Shown piece by piece: positions 16,751-26,213 of a DNA stretch of 64,000 bases. Source of the DNA: Rhodococcus oxybenzonivorans (GTDB lineage Bacteria; Actinomycetota; Actinomycetes; Mycobacteriales; Mycobacteriaceae). The first letter of the stretch is position 1. Each line of letters opens with the position of its first letter. The stretch lies in contig NZ_CP021357.1 in assembly GCF_003130705.1 (NCBI RefSeq), positions 55,046-119,045 on the forward strand. Direction: 5' to 3'. Position numbers and translations under genes: made by a program. The notes under the pieces are model-generated. The model searched no databases. It saw only the letters and a program-made list of their open reading frames with translations, and was not told the DNA's origin.

Positions 16751-17023
16751 TCAGGTTGTGTGGCGGATCAGCCGCCAGCCGCGGCGTGCGGCAATGAGAC
16801 CGCAGACCGCCCCAAGGACCGCACTGAAAATCAGGCCCGCCGACAGGAACGGCATGGGATTGACGGAATCCATGTCCCCCGTTACTCCCTCGGAGGCGAA
16901 CTGATCACCCACATAGCCCACGGAGAACCGCACCGGGTACGACAGCCACCAGGCGAACAGACCGGTACATACCAGGCCCGCACCGAGCCCGAGGGCCGTG
17001 CCGATCAGTATCAGTGTCCGCAT
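16751..17023 (-). CDS. Small membrane protein with two transmembrane segments
   Basis: From ATG 17023 the 90-residue product starts MRTLILIGTALGLGAGLVCT, giving the first hydrophobic helix. A short outer loop (RFSVGYVGDQFASEG) leads to a second helix (FLSAGLIFSAVLGAVCGLIA) and a basic tail. The frame is open for 32 codons further upstream, but those have poor membrane or signal character. No function is recognised. It is transcribed toward the nuclease gene. Confidence 0.55.
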   Translation of the reverse strand: MRTLILIGTALGLGAGLVCTGLFAWWLSYPVRFSVGYVGDQFASEGVTGDMDSVNPMPFLSAGLIFSAVLGAVCGLIAARRGWRLIRHTT

Positions 17024-17142
17024 GAGATCAACTTCGTAAACGCCGGCTGTGCTGTTACCGACGTCCGAACGCCCGCACGGCGCCGTCATCGCTCCGGCAG
17101 CGCCGGTCTCCACCGCCAATGAGGGCTCGAAACAACGAGAGA

Positions 17143-17177
17143 TGTCCGTTTTGTCTGTTGTTCACCGCGGTGAACAA
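17143..17177. repeat. Palindrome with TTCACCGCGGTGAA core upstream of the RNB gene
   Basis: A perfect 20-bp palindrome (17158-17177) centres on GTTCACCGCGGTGAAC and is preceded by the words TGTCCGTTTTGT, also found in the 50-bp palindrome at 19182-19231. The pair therefore brackets the ribonuclease gene on both sides. Confidence 0.7.
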
Positions 17178-17295
17178 ACCGTACCCGAAGCCGGTTTTAA
17201 GGCTGCAGGTGATGTTCCAGGGGGCGCGTCGCTGACGCCCCTGTGGGAGATTTGGATATCGTCGGAGGCCTGTAGACCCAAAGGGAACGGTGGCC

Positions 17296-19172
17296 ATGAA
17301 ATCTTCGACAGTCACCGACGTGTCGACGCTGCTGATGATCGATTCGGCATCTGCGCGGGACCGGGACGACGCGTTCTCCGTCATCCCTCCCGACGACGGC
17401 GGCGGATGGACGGTCGAGGTCCATATCGCCGGTGTGGCCGATGTCGTCGGTCTCGGGTCGGTCGCCGACGAGCAGGCGTTCCTGCGGGCTGCGACCCGGT
17501 ACCTGCGCAGCCGCACCATTCCGATGCTCGGCGAAACGGCCGAACAGGCAGCCACCCTGACCACGCAAGCGCGGCGGACGAGCCTGCGGGTCACCGGCAC
17601 CATCACCTCCGACGGCCATCTCGTTGATGTAGTCGTCCGTCGTGGAGAGATCCCGGCGGGCCGATGCGCGGCAGTCGATCATGCCGACGTGCCCGGCATC
17701 CTGTCCGACCCGGGACATCCGCTGCATTCCCAGCTGGCCGCCGCGGATGCTGCCGCACAGGTCCTGCTGACCGCCCGCCGCGACGGTGGCGCCCTCGCGT
17801 TCTACGACCTCACCCGCGGCTGGGCGAGCAACGAGGACGGGGCAATCGTGTCGATCGCCGCCGAACGGCGGACCGTCGCCTACGTCATCGTGCAGGAGCT
17901 GATGATCGCCACCAACGAGGCAGTCGCCCTCTGGTGTGCGGAGCGAGGGTTGCCGATCCTGTTCCGCAACCACCGGCCCAACCCGGTCGCCGGCAGCACC
18001 GACGAGCTGATGACCGAGATCGCCGCCGCGGCCGGGGACCCGGACCTGTTCGCGAAACTGCGCGGACGACTGTTGTCCACGCTGCGGGCTGCAACTTACG
18101 ACCCCACCGTGCATGGCCACTACGGTCTACGCCTGAGCGCCTACACTCACGTCACTTCCCCGCTACGCCGGGTAGCCGATCTGATCAACCAGCGGATTGT
18201 CTTCGCCCACCTCGACCACTCCCCCGCCCCTACACCGGCGAACAGCTCGCCGCCCTCGGCGCCGACCTGAACCGGCGCACCCGCGCCGCCCGGGAAGCGA
18301 AGAAGAATCACTTCAAACACGCCGACCAACGCATCATCGCCGAACAGGCCACCTTCGATCTCGCCGCCCTCGACAGTCGCCGGTTCCACAAGGTCCTCAA
18401 AGCCGAAGCCTCTGGGCCACTACGGGCCGAACTCGCCTCCGAGCTCGCCCGCCGCGTCGATGCCGACCTGCTGACCGCCCCGGACGTCGCGGTCCTGATC
18501 GACGCCGCCGACCCCTCCTGGCTGCCCATCCAACTCCGCATCCTGGACACTCTCGCTGACACTCACCCCGAGATGGGGCCCAGCGTTGCGTCGGTGTGGC
18601 GGCAAACGCACCCCGACCAACCGCCCACCGACCTCGAGATCCGGGGCAGCGGCGCCGTCCACAACCCGTTGTTCGCCGCCCGCGCCACCCACCTCGGCAT
18701 CCGCGGACCTTGGACCACCGCTACAGCGAAGAAGCCCGCCGAACAGGCCGCCCTCTGGGCGGCAATGCGTGCACAGCTGACCGGCACCGACCACGCCGAC
18801 GCGGAACCGGACTGGCCCACCACCGAGCCATCCCCGCATCCCACGACTCCCCCGCCGGCGTCGAAAGATTCCGGTCCCACAACCACGACGGAACCGCGCC
18901 GGATGACCGCCCCGGCCGCGCTGAATCTGGGTGGGGCGAAGAAGCCCAAGGCACTCTCGAACCCCACCGCCTGGCTGATGAGCCTGGCCCAGAACAACAA
19001 TCAGGCCCCGCCCGAATGGGAGTTCCGCACCGACGGGCCTGCGCACGCACCCCGGTTCACCGCCACCGTGTACCTCGCCGGCCACACCGCCACCGCCGAT
19101 GCAACCACGAAGACTTCAGCGAAGACCGCGTCGGCCGCCGCCCTCGTCGAGGCGCTCTTTACCCAGCACTAA
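17296..19172 (+). pseudogene. RNB-domain ribonuclease with C-terminal dsRNA-binding domain, one frameshift
   Basis: From ATG 17296 the RNB exonuclease core shows acidic residues D16, D22, D24 and D25 (DSASARDRDD), exactly the spacing of the four metal-binding Asp of RNase II, and later SPLRRVADLINQRIVFAHLD. At the C run 18221-18225 one base is missing. The frame continues as RPYTGEQLAALGADLNRRTR and ends at 19172 with a double-stranded RNA-binding domain (PTAWLMSLAQN ... FTATVYLAGHTATA ... SAAALVEAL; about residues 555-620 of the restored 625). RNase II cold-shock and S1 domains are absent. If the frameshift is real the protein is truncated after the RNB domain; a sequencing error or programmed slippage are the alternatives. 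Confidence 0.8.
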
Positions 19173-19181
19173 GTTCTTCGG

Positions 19182-19231
19182 TGTCCGTTTTGTCCGTTGT
19201 TCACCGCGGTGAACAACGGACAAAACGGACA
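19182..19231. repeat. 50-bp perfect palindrome upstream of parA
   Basis: Both 25-bp arms match exactly around GTTCACCGCGGTGAAC, with outer words TGTCCGTTTTGTCCG and their complement; pairing continues beyond with a 2-base bulge. It lies between the ribonuclease gene and parA, 140 bp before the parA start. It is a strong candidate for a partition (centromere) site or operator. Terminator function is possible but there is no T tract. Confidence 0.8.
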
Positions 19232-19371
19232 TACCGAAGTTGCGGCGAATGATCCGCGCATCGTTTCGCCGCCCGGCCGCGTGTCGGACCTGATGCGATC
19301 ACCTGGTGACGTACCGTGCATTCCGTCCGAAGTAGCCCACACGAGTGGGTGAAGCAAACGGAAAGGGTCCC

Positions 19372-20085
19372 ATGACCATTCATGTCCTTCTCAATCAGAA
19401 GGGCGGCGTCGGAAAGAGTACCGTCGCCGTCAATCTCGCCGCCGTCACCGCGGACGTTCTGAACCAGGACGACGATCCCGACGCCACCTCCCCGGTTGCC
19501 GCGGTCTCCGTGGACCCGCAGGGCTCGGCGATCTGGTGGGCCGACCGCCTCGATAACCTGCCCTTTCACGTCGTGCAGGCTCACGACGACCTCAACGGGC
19601 TCCGTCAGTTGGGTCAGCTGCCTGGCATTCGCCACGTGTACGTCGACACCCCCGGTTGGATCGACCTCAATGCCGCCGATGACACAAGCGACCCGCTCGG
19701 TCGCGGACCGGCCGCCGATGCATTGCGGACGGTTCTCGAGGTTGCCGATCACGTTATCGTGCCGATGGAAACCGAACCGCTCTCGTTCGACCCGACCGCC
19801 CGCACCATCCGAAAAATCCTGGAACCCCGCGGCATTCCGTACACGGTCGTGATCAACAACTGGGATCCCCGCGACGGCAAGCTCGATCTCGAGGAAACCA
19901 AGGATTTCGTTCGTGCGAACAAGTGGCCGCTCGCGAAAACCGTGATCCGGCACTACAAATTGCATGCCCGGGCGAGCGCCGACGGCCTGGTGGTCACCGA
20001 ATACCCCGCGAACCGGGTGGCGTTGCAGGCCCGGGAGGACTTCTACCGGTTGGCTTTGGAGTTGCGGATCGACGGTGGTCGGTGA
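19372..20085 (+). CDS. parA: ParA-family partition ATPase
   Basis: This 237-residue ATPase has the deviant Walker A LNQKGGVGKSTVAVNLA, the Walker A' DPQGS (VSVDPQGSAIWWAD) and Walker B VYVDTPGWIDL. It lacks an N-terminal DNA-binding domain, so autoregulation would fall to the ParB partner. It should move and position plasmid copies over the nucleoid. The start ATG 19372 lies behind GGAAAGGG. Its stop overlaps the parB start (TGATG), so the two proteins are coupled. Confidence 0.92.
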   Translation: MTIHVLLNQKGGVGKSTVAVNLAAVTADVLNQDDDPDATSPVAAVSVDPQGSAIWWADRLDNLPFHVVQAHDDLNGLRQLGQLPGIRHVYVDTPGWIDLNAADDTSDPLGRGPAADALRTVLEVADHVIVPMETEPLSFDPTARTIRKILEPRGIPYTVVINNWDPRDGKLDLEETKDFVRANKWPLAKTVIRHYKLHARASADGLVVTEYPANRVALQAREDFYRLALELRIDGGR

Positions 20086-20948
20086 TGGCACGCGGTACCC
20101 GCACCAACCTGGCGACCCTCGCCGGCGTCGTTGGCGAGAACTCCCCCGTCGACCGTCCCGTCGCCGGCGGGACACCGACCAACGTGCCACTGAGTGAGCT
20201 GGCCCCGAATCCGCGTAATCCGCGTGACGACCTCGGAGATCTCAGCGATCTAGTCTCGATTACCGGCACTCAACTCCAACCCGCGCTGGTGGTCACTCGG
20301 GACGCGTATCTGCGGTTGTATCCGGAAGACGACACTAAGATCGGGCTGGCCCGATGGGTGGTGATCAACGGATGCCGGCGCCTGGCCGCCGCCGCAAACT
20401 TCGGCCGCCCCAACCTCGACATCATCGTCAAGGACGAAGTCGCCAAGGACCGGGAGACCCTACTCGCCGCGGCGGTCATCGAGAACGTCGGCCGCCGCGA
20501 CTTCGACGTCATCGAAGAGGCCAAGGCCGTCGAACTCCTGATCAACGAGTGCGGAACCGTCGACAAGGCGGCACTCAAGCTCAATAAGTCCAAAGCCTGG
20601 ATCTCGTACCGCCGATCCCTGCTCAAGCTCGCCCCCGAGCTGCAAACCGCACTCCGCAAAGGCGAACTCGCCGTCCGCACCGCCCGCTCACTCGCACAGG
20701 TCCCGCCCGAGGCCCAAGTCCAGGCCTGGGCCGCCGAACAACAGCGGGAACACACGAAGCCCGATTCGGAACCCACACCTGACTCCGAAACCCGTTTGCC
20801 GGCACGCACCCCCGTCACCGCAGCGAAGGTCACACGCACCTTCCGCCGCTTGGAGGCCGACCCGACCACGCTCGCCGAGGCCCTGGTCGATTACCTCGAC
20901 GCCGACGGACTGCAAACTCTGATCCAGGCACTCACCGATCGACACTGA
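20085..20948 (+). CDS. parB: ParB-family partition protein
   Basis: This 287-residue protein has a ParB/Sulfiredoxin-type N-domain (VPLSELAPNPRNPRDDLGDL, later WVVINGCRRLAAA in place of the usual GERR box) and a helix-turn-helix region (AALKLNKSKAWISYRRSLLK). It binds the centromere and stimulates ParA. The variant box and the 'IEEAKAVELL' helix are typical of plasmid ParB-like proteins in actinobacteria. Several CACCGCGGTG palindromes surround the operon and may be its binding sites. A broken copy of its 3' half lies at 11056-11615. Confidence 0.9.
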   Translation: MARGTRTNLATLAGVVGENSPVDRPVAGGTPTNVPLSELAPNPRNPRDDLGDLSDLVSITGTQLQPALVVTRDAYLRLYPEDDTKIGLARWVVINGCRRLAAAANFGRPNLDIIVKDEVAKDRETLLAAAVIENVGRRDFDVIEEAKAVELLINECGTVDKAALKLNKSKAWISYRRSLLKLAPELQTALRKGELAVRTARSLAQVPPEAQVQAWAAEQQREHTKPDSEPTPDSETRLPARTPVTAAKVTRTFRRLEADPTTLAEALVDYLDADGLQTLIQALTDRH

Positions 20949-20957
20949 TCCAGAAAC

Positions 20958-21003
20958 CGTTATTGGGGCTGTTCACCGTACGCGGTGAACAGCCCCAATA
21001 ACG
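20958..21003. terminator. Hairpin directly after parB
   Basis: An inverted repeat with arms of 21 bases and a 4-base centre starts nine bases after the parB stop; the arms contain TTGGGGCTGTTCACCG and its complement. It is likely the operon terminator but has no T run. It also shares the GTTCACCG...CGGTGAAC half-sites with the other palindromes, so it may bind ParB. Confidence 0.6.
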
Positions 21004-21032
21004 AAAACCCCTGGTGTGCCCAGGTATCGAGC

Positions 21033-21067
21033 TCGGAAGCGTTAGGCATGCCACCTAACGCTTCCGA
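21033..21067. repeat. Inverted repeat TCGGAAGCGTTAGG / CCTAACGCTTCCGA
   Basis: Two exact 14-base arms are separated by 7 bases. It follows the parB hairpin and may be a second terminator, or a protein site for the gene on the other strand downstream. Confidence 0.55.
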
Positions 21068-21168
21068 CGACACCTCACGCGTTCGTAGGAAGCAGTAGCT
21101 AGCTAACGGCTGCGGTCATTCGCTTCGTCAGCTGTTACCGAGCGCCGTTCTGTGGCCACCAGTGCGCG

Positions 21169-21684
21169 TCAGTTCGGTGGGCGTTTGCGGCACTCTTCGT
21201 AACTCAGGCCGGAACTGAAACAGTCGTAGAAGCCCGACTGAATGTCGCCGGAGGTGGGAGGCTCCCCACAGAGAGTTCCACAGCGGAGATAGTTCGGCGC
21301 AATAGAACCGTCTGGGTAACGACACACGCCGCTGTCGCAGCTGTACTTGCGGCCGTTCGGATCGATCGGCATCAGGTCCGGTGTGTAGGACCACACGTAG
21401 GCGTCGGTGCGAGCTACTCGGGTGCAGTAGACGGTCCTTCCGTCTGCCAGATGTCCTGCTGCATGGTGATCATCGCAGTAGGCGTTCAGTTTGACTTCAG
21501 GACCAGGAGGCACGTTCCGACCGTCTTCCGGACCCGGAGCCACCGGTGCAGCGGACAGGCTATCAATCCAAGGAATAGGTGAGGCAGCCGCTGGCACAGC
21601 GGATATGGCGAGTATCGCCACTCCGCCGAAGACGGCGGTCACGAGCCGTCGCAGAATGCGCGGGTGGTGTGCAGTTCGCAGCAA
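21169..21684 (-). CDS. Secreted cysteine-rich protein of unknown function
   Basis: This 171-residue product starts at TTG 21684 behind GAGGAC. A Sec signal peptide (RRLVTAVFGGVAILAISAVP then AAASP) is followed by a mature part with eight Cys, among them YCDDHHAAGHL, VYCTRVART, YSCDSGVCRYPDGS, RCGTLC, YDCFSSGLSYEECRK. The paired Cys suggest disulfides outside the cell. I recognise no family. It points toward parAB, with hairpins between. Confidence 0.6.
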   Translation of the reverse strand: MLRTAHHPRILRRLVTAVFGGVAILAISAVPAAASPIPWIDSLSAAPVAPGPEDGRNVPPGPEVKLNAYCDDHHAAGHLADGRTVYCTRVARTDAYVWSYTPDLMPIDPNGRKYSCDSGVCRYPDGSIAPNYLRCGTLCGEPPTSGDIQSGFYDCFSSGLSYEECRKRPPN

Positions 21685-22187
21685 TGCTTTGTCCTCTAGT
21701 CGATTTCGCTATTCGATACCCGGTATAAGTCGTTGCGGCAACTTCGCCGGTGGGCGCCGCCAGTCCAGACGGCTCGGCGCCGTCCTGGGGTCTTGAGCCC
21801 TGGGTCATGGCCACCCGGGCAGGCGCGTTCGGCTTCAGATCCTCGTCTCGTGACGTCGTCCCCGACTATCGAATCAGGAGATTAGAGGATGGGGTATCGA
21901 TCGTTTGAATGCTTCTCTCCGATTTGACGCAGCTGAAGGCCCTAATACTGCAACCGAAGCCGCAACTTGCACCGCCGACAAAGACGAAAACGGGCTGAGC
22001 GCCGTTCTGCGGCCACCAGGGTCCGTTTTGGCCTTCGTCATACCGGTACACCCGAGAACGTCGCTCTACGGCGAAACTGTGCCCGGTCGACACCCTCCCC
22101 GTCGTTCGTTTTCAGTGTTCGGTTGAAGAATCCGGTATGACGCGCCGATACCGGACGATGTGGATGTCGCCCCCTCCGGTGATACTG
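21685..22187. other. Intergenic region with repeated words
   Basis: No gene is supported. The word GCCGTTCTG(T/C)GGCCACCA at about 21147-21164 (just downstream of the secreted gene) recurs near 21998-22016 and in degenerate form near 11855, showing repeated duplication of this neighbourhood. The promoter of the split resolvase gene should lie at its right end. Confidence 0.5.
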
Positions 22188-22544
22188 ATGGACGTGAAAA
22201 TCGGCTATGCACGCTGCAGCACCAAGGCCCAGGACCTCGCCGGCCAGGTCGCCTGGCTCGGCAAGCTCGGAGTCGAGCAGTCCCGCATCTACACCGACCA
22301 CGGATACACCGGACGCAACAGGAAACGTCCCTCACTCGCCCGCGCCCTCGAGGTCGCCCGGGCCGGTGACGAATTCGTGGTCACCAAACTCGACCGGCTC
22401 GGCCGCTCGGCTCGGGATCTACACGAGATCGTCGACGGCCTCGTCAGTCACGGTGTCGCCCTCAACATCGACGGCCGGGTTTACGACCCGACCGATCCGA
22501 TGGGAAAAATGTTCATCGGCTTCCTGGCGATCATGGCCGAGTTC
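22188..22544 (+). pseudogene. Serine resolvase, N-terminal half (gene split by insertion)
   Basis: This stretch has 119 codons from ATG 22188: the catalytic Ser11 in IGYARCSTKAQD, the QVAWL helix, YTDHGYTGRNRKRPSL, and VVTKLDRLGRSARDL, typical of Tn3-type small resolvases/invertases. Similarity stops after IMAEF at 22544, where the 3.4-kb recombinase element begins. The rest of the gene is at 25937-26200 and joins exactly in frame, giving a 206-residue protein. As it stands only a fusion peptide would be made. Confidence 0.88.
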
Positions 22545-22631
22545 TCTGTTATCTGGACACGCCGGGACGCTCACCTCCCTGATCTGGGAGTTGCAGCCTG
22601 ATGCACTGAGTACCGGCACAGGGAGGCCGGT

Positions 22632-23755
22632 ATGCGGGTGGTCAAGGATGTGGATGGCGGCATTGTCCGACGGGTGATCCTGCTGGACGACTCCGGGCGC
22701 GAGATTGTCCCGGTGACCCGGTTTCTGGCGCATCTGCAGGATTCCGGTTACAGCCCGAACACCCTGTCTTCGTATGGCTACGACCTGCGACGGCTGTTCA
22801 TGTTCCTCGACCAGCACAGCATGGGCTGGACCGAGTTCCGCCCGTCGACGGCGCTGGAGTTCCTGGGGTACCTTCGCAGGATTCCCAGCCGCGGCCCGGC
22901 TCAGCGGCTCGGGTTGGCGGTCGCGACCGCCGAGGGACGGCTGCTGTCTCCGGCAACGGTGTCCCGGATTCTGGCCGCGACGTCGAGTTTCTTCGAGTGG
23001 GCGATCGCCGCCGAGTTGTACACGACCTCAGATAATCCGATGCAGAAGCGCGAGGACGCCGCTCTCGCACGGGTCCCGGATCGGCACCAGCCGTTCGTGG
23101 GTGCGGCGAGTCGGCAACGACCGGTGCGCCGGGCGGTCCGGGTTCGGCTGCCGATCCGGCTGCCGCGACCGCTGAGCGGTGATGACATCGAGGCGTTGTT
23201 GGCGAGCATGTCCTCGTTGCGGGATCTGGCGATCTTCCTGTTGATGCTCGACGGCGGCCTACGCCGGGTGAGGTGCTGTGCCTGCAGCTCGACGACATCG
23301 CTTACGGTCGGCGGAGGGTCGCGATCCGCAAGCGCGACGACCATCCGCGCGGTGCTCGCGCAAAGGCGCGACGGGAGCGGGTGGTCGACCTGCACGAGTC
23401 GCGCACGTTGGAGGCGGTGAGTCGGTATGTGCTGCACGAGCGGCCCCTTGACGCCACCAGCCCGTTCGTGTTCCTGATCGGCGGCACCGGCACGAACCGC
23501 GGGGAACCGCTCAGTTATCAGGCGATGGCGCGAGGATTCGCCGTCGCCTGGACCGGTTGGGATCCGGAGCCCGGACAAGACACCCACGCGTTGCGGCACA
23601 CACACGCGACGGCGATGTGGGAGTCGGGAATGAGAGAGCTTGCCTTGCAACGCCGTTTGGGTCATGCGTCGCCGGAATCGATCCGGATTTACACCCGGGT
23701 GTCCGACGATCAGGTGGTCCGCGAATATGACGCGGCGCTCGGACGGCGATGGTGA
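22632..23755 (+). pseudogene. TnpA-like tyrosine recombinase, one frameshift
   Basis: The N-terminal SAM-like domain (FLAHLQDSGYSPNTLSSYGY) leads to the catalytic domain. Near 23262 one C is missing in the codons for GLRPGEV (the first catalytic Arg region is in this block), and the frame resumes as LCLQLDDIAYGRRRVAI. It goes on to HALRHTHATAMWESGM, the RRLGHAS box and the Tyr in RIYTRVS. Restoring one base gives 374 residues, the size of Tn554 TnpA. Its end overlaps the start of the next gene (ATGGTGA at 23749-23755). Confidence 0.8.
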
Positions 23756-25853
23756 CATTACCGCTGAGGCTCACAGGTGACGGATCGGTCGAGAGCCCGG
23801 TACCGAGCGAACACGTCGGCCGCGCCACCTACCGCGAGTGGTTGTGGCGACACGTGCCACCAACCAGAAGTATTCGCGACTGTATGCCTATGACGATTTC
23901 GTCGAGCTGTGGCCCTCGCTGGCCGATTGGTTCGCCGCCCTCTGTCGAAGCGCATGTTCGACACCGAGAATCCGGTGCCAGGGCGGAATCCACACGGAGG
24001 GGCGAGCGTGATCATGCCCTACCTGTCGTACCTGTCGCTCGTGCACGGCATCCGGCTCGACTACGACCTACTATTCGCCCGAACGTTCGCGAGCCCGTTC
24101 ACCGCCTCCGCACGCACCGCCGGATTGGGAATCGACCCGGACACTTTCGAGCGGTACGTGAGCCGGCTCGTTCAGCTCGGGTACTCGACGCAGGGCGCGC
24201 TGACGGCCCTGAAATGGTCGTTCGGCAGGATGCTGCTGCATCGCGGTAACCCCGACATGACTGCGCTTACGATGGCCGATGTCTGTGAGTTGCGCTGCGC
24301 AGCCGACTCGTTCGCGGATCGTCTCTGGGTCGAACCGGTGCGAGAGTTCTATAGTCGTTCCGAGGAAAGCGGCCTTCTACAGATCCAGCCGAGACATTCC
24401 GACGATCGGCAACGGCCCGGATCAACGGGGCGCATCTACTGCTGTTCACGATCGGGCAGGTCGATGCCGCGCCCCGGGCAGGGTCGACGCCGGGTCGTGG
24501 ACCTCACGCCTCGCTCCGGCCGGCACACCCCCGAAGATGACGGCGGTCATCGAGCGTTACCTACGGCTGCATTTGGACGCCAACCTCGGCCGGGAGCAGT
24601 CGGTCCGGCACTTCCGGGATGCGTTGCGGCGCCTGGTGCTGTGGCTGCGTGAAGCGCATCCAGAGATCACCAGCTTCGACCAACTGGACCGCAAGCACGC
24701 CGAGGAGTTCCTGCGCTGGCTCGGCGAGCAGACGAGTGAACACACCGGGATGCCGCTGGCGCTTACGACCCGGCGCTCGATCGTCACCCTGCTCGCCCGA
24801 TTCGTCAACGAGACCGCCGCCTGGGGCTGGGACGACGTGCCAGGACGGGTCTTGTTCACCCGCGGCGACATCCCCAAGATTGCTCGGACGGTGCCGCGGT
24901 TCATCCCCGATCACGAGCTCACCGCGTTGATGTCCGCAATCGACCAGTTGCCCGACCAGTATCAACGGGCCGCGTTGATCATCGCCCGTTGGTCCGGGGC
25001 CCGCCGCGACGAGATACGCCGCCTGGCGATCGACTGCCTCGACGCCTACCCGGACGGGCATCCGCGGCTGCGGATCCCGGTTGGCAAGGGCTACACCGAA
25101 CGCATGATTCCGCTGCACCCAGACGCCGCGGCCGCGTTGCGGCCGCTGATCGAACTGGCCCGAACCAGGAGAGCCCGCGGCCGGTTCGACCCTAGCGTCG
25201 GCCGGTCCGTCGAGCACGTGTTCACCGTGCGCGGCAAGCTGCTGTCCAAGGGTTTCCTGTTCGACCTCGCCCTCAAGACAGCCTGCACCACCGCAGGACT
25301 GCTCGACTCCCAGGGGCGCCCCACGATCAGCGCGCACCGATTCCGGCACACCATCGGCACCCAACTCGCCGAGGGCGGCGCACGGCTCCAAACGATCATG
25401 GCGGTCCTCGGCCACCGCACGCCGCACATGTCACTGATCTACGCGTCCCTGTCGGACCCGACCGTCAAACAGCAGTATCAGGCGGCCCTGGATCGGCACC
25501 TTGACGGTGTCACGCTCGCCGGGCCGGCCGCACAGGCGCTGCGCGAGCACCGCCTCGACCCGCAGGCGGTGTCCTGGCTGCAGACGAACTTCCTCAAGAC
25601 CGAACTCGAACTCGGCCACTGCCTGCGCCTGCCGCAGGAAGGACCGTGCGAATGCGATCTCGTGTTGACTTGCTCAAAATTCCTGACAACCAGCGACTAC
25701 GCGCCCCGGCTTCGCCAGCGGCTGACCACCGAACAAACCCTAATCGGCGACGCCGTCGAACGGGGATGGGACCACGAGGTCGAACGGCACCAACGCACCG
25801 CCGACCGCATCAAGGCACTCCTGTCCGACCTCGGCGAGGAACGGCAGCACTGA
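23749..25853 (+). pseudogene. TnpB-like large tyrosine recombinase, several frameshifts
   Basis: The N-terminal part changes frame near 23853 and 23940 (YAYDDFVELWPSLADWFA then LSKRMFDTENPVPGRN) and again between about 24345 and 24530 (INGAHLLLFTIGQVD then KMTAVIERYLRLHLD). From 24540 the catalytic part is intact: SGARRDEIRRLAIDCL (Arg), AHRFRHTIGTQLAEGG (His-x-x-Arg), VLGHRTPHMSLIYASLS (His and Tyr). A Cys cluster GPCECDLVLTCSKF follows, typical of TnpB-type proteins. Four single-base losses would restore a frame of 703 codons. It is inactive unless the losses are sequencing errors. Confidence 0.75.
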
Positions 25854-25936
25854 AAACGCATCGGTGAGGATCCTCCACTGAAGGGGTACTGGCATTCCTT
25901 CGAGGCGCTTGACTTCCGGAAGTTGTCCACATAATC

Positions 25937-26200
25937 GAGTCAGACCTGAACCGTCAGCGCACGCGGGCCGGCGTCGAGGTCGCGAAGGCGAAGGGCAAGA
26001 TGCGCGGCAAGCAGCACCGGTTATCTCCGCTTCGACGTAGTCTGCTGCTCCGTGACTACGAGACGGGCAAGTTCACGATCGCCGACTTGAGCCAGAACTA
26101 CTCCCTCAAACGCACGAGCCTCTACGCCAACCTCGAATTGGCGCGAACGGAACGAGCAGCCGCGGAACTGAACTCCGTAGAGGAAGAACTATCGGCCTGA
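25937..26200 (+). pseudogene. Serine resolvase, C-terminal half
   Basis: From the insertion border the frame reads ESDLNRQRTRAGVEVAKAKG, KMRGKQHRLSPLRRSLLL, then a helix-turn-helix (FTIADLSQNYSLKRTSLYAN) and a tail to the TGA at 26200. This is the long connecting helix and DNA-binding domain of the resolvase whose catalytic part ends at 22544. A start at ATG 26000 exists, but a separate protein is unlikely. Confidence 0.88.
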
Positions 26201-26213
26201 TATTTTCGAATCC

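Larger units (their letters stand above)
22545..25936 (+). mobile_element. Tn554-like element with two degenerate tyrosine recombinases
   Basis: The 3,392-bp insert separates two halves of a resolvase gene that would rejoin in frame. Its ends are imperfect inverted repeats: the left starts TCTGTTATCTGGACAC and the right, read inward, GATTATGTGGACAAC (shared TTAT.TGGACA). No target duplication beyond one or two bases is visible, as in Tn554-type transposition. It carries tnpA- and tnpB-like genes but no tnpC-like or cargo gene. All visible frameshifts are single-base losses. Confidence 0.75.

Noticed and set aside
19182..19231. The 50-bp palindrome as a simple Rho-independent terminator
   Set aside because: No T tract follows on either strand and the core recurs at other places around parAB; a protein site fits better, though termination is not excluded.
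22545..25936. A recombinase-in-trio (RIT) element with three separate recombinases
   Set aside because: The second and third blocks join into one TnpB-sized protein when single missing bases are restored, so two genes as in Tn554 fit better.
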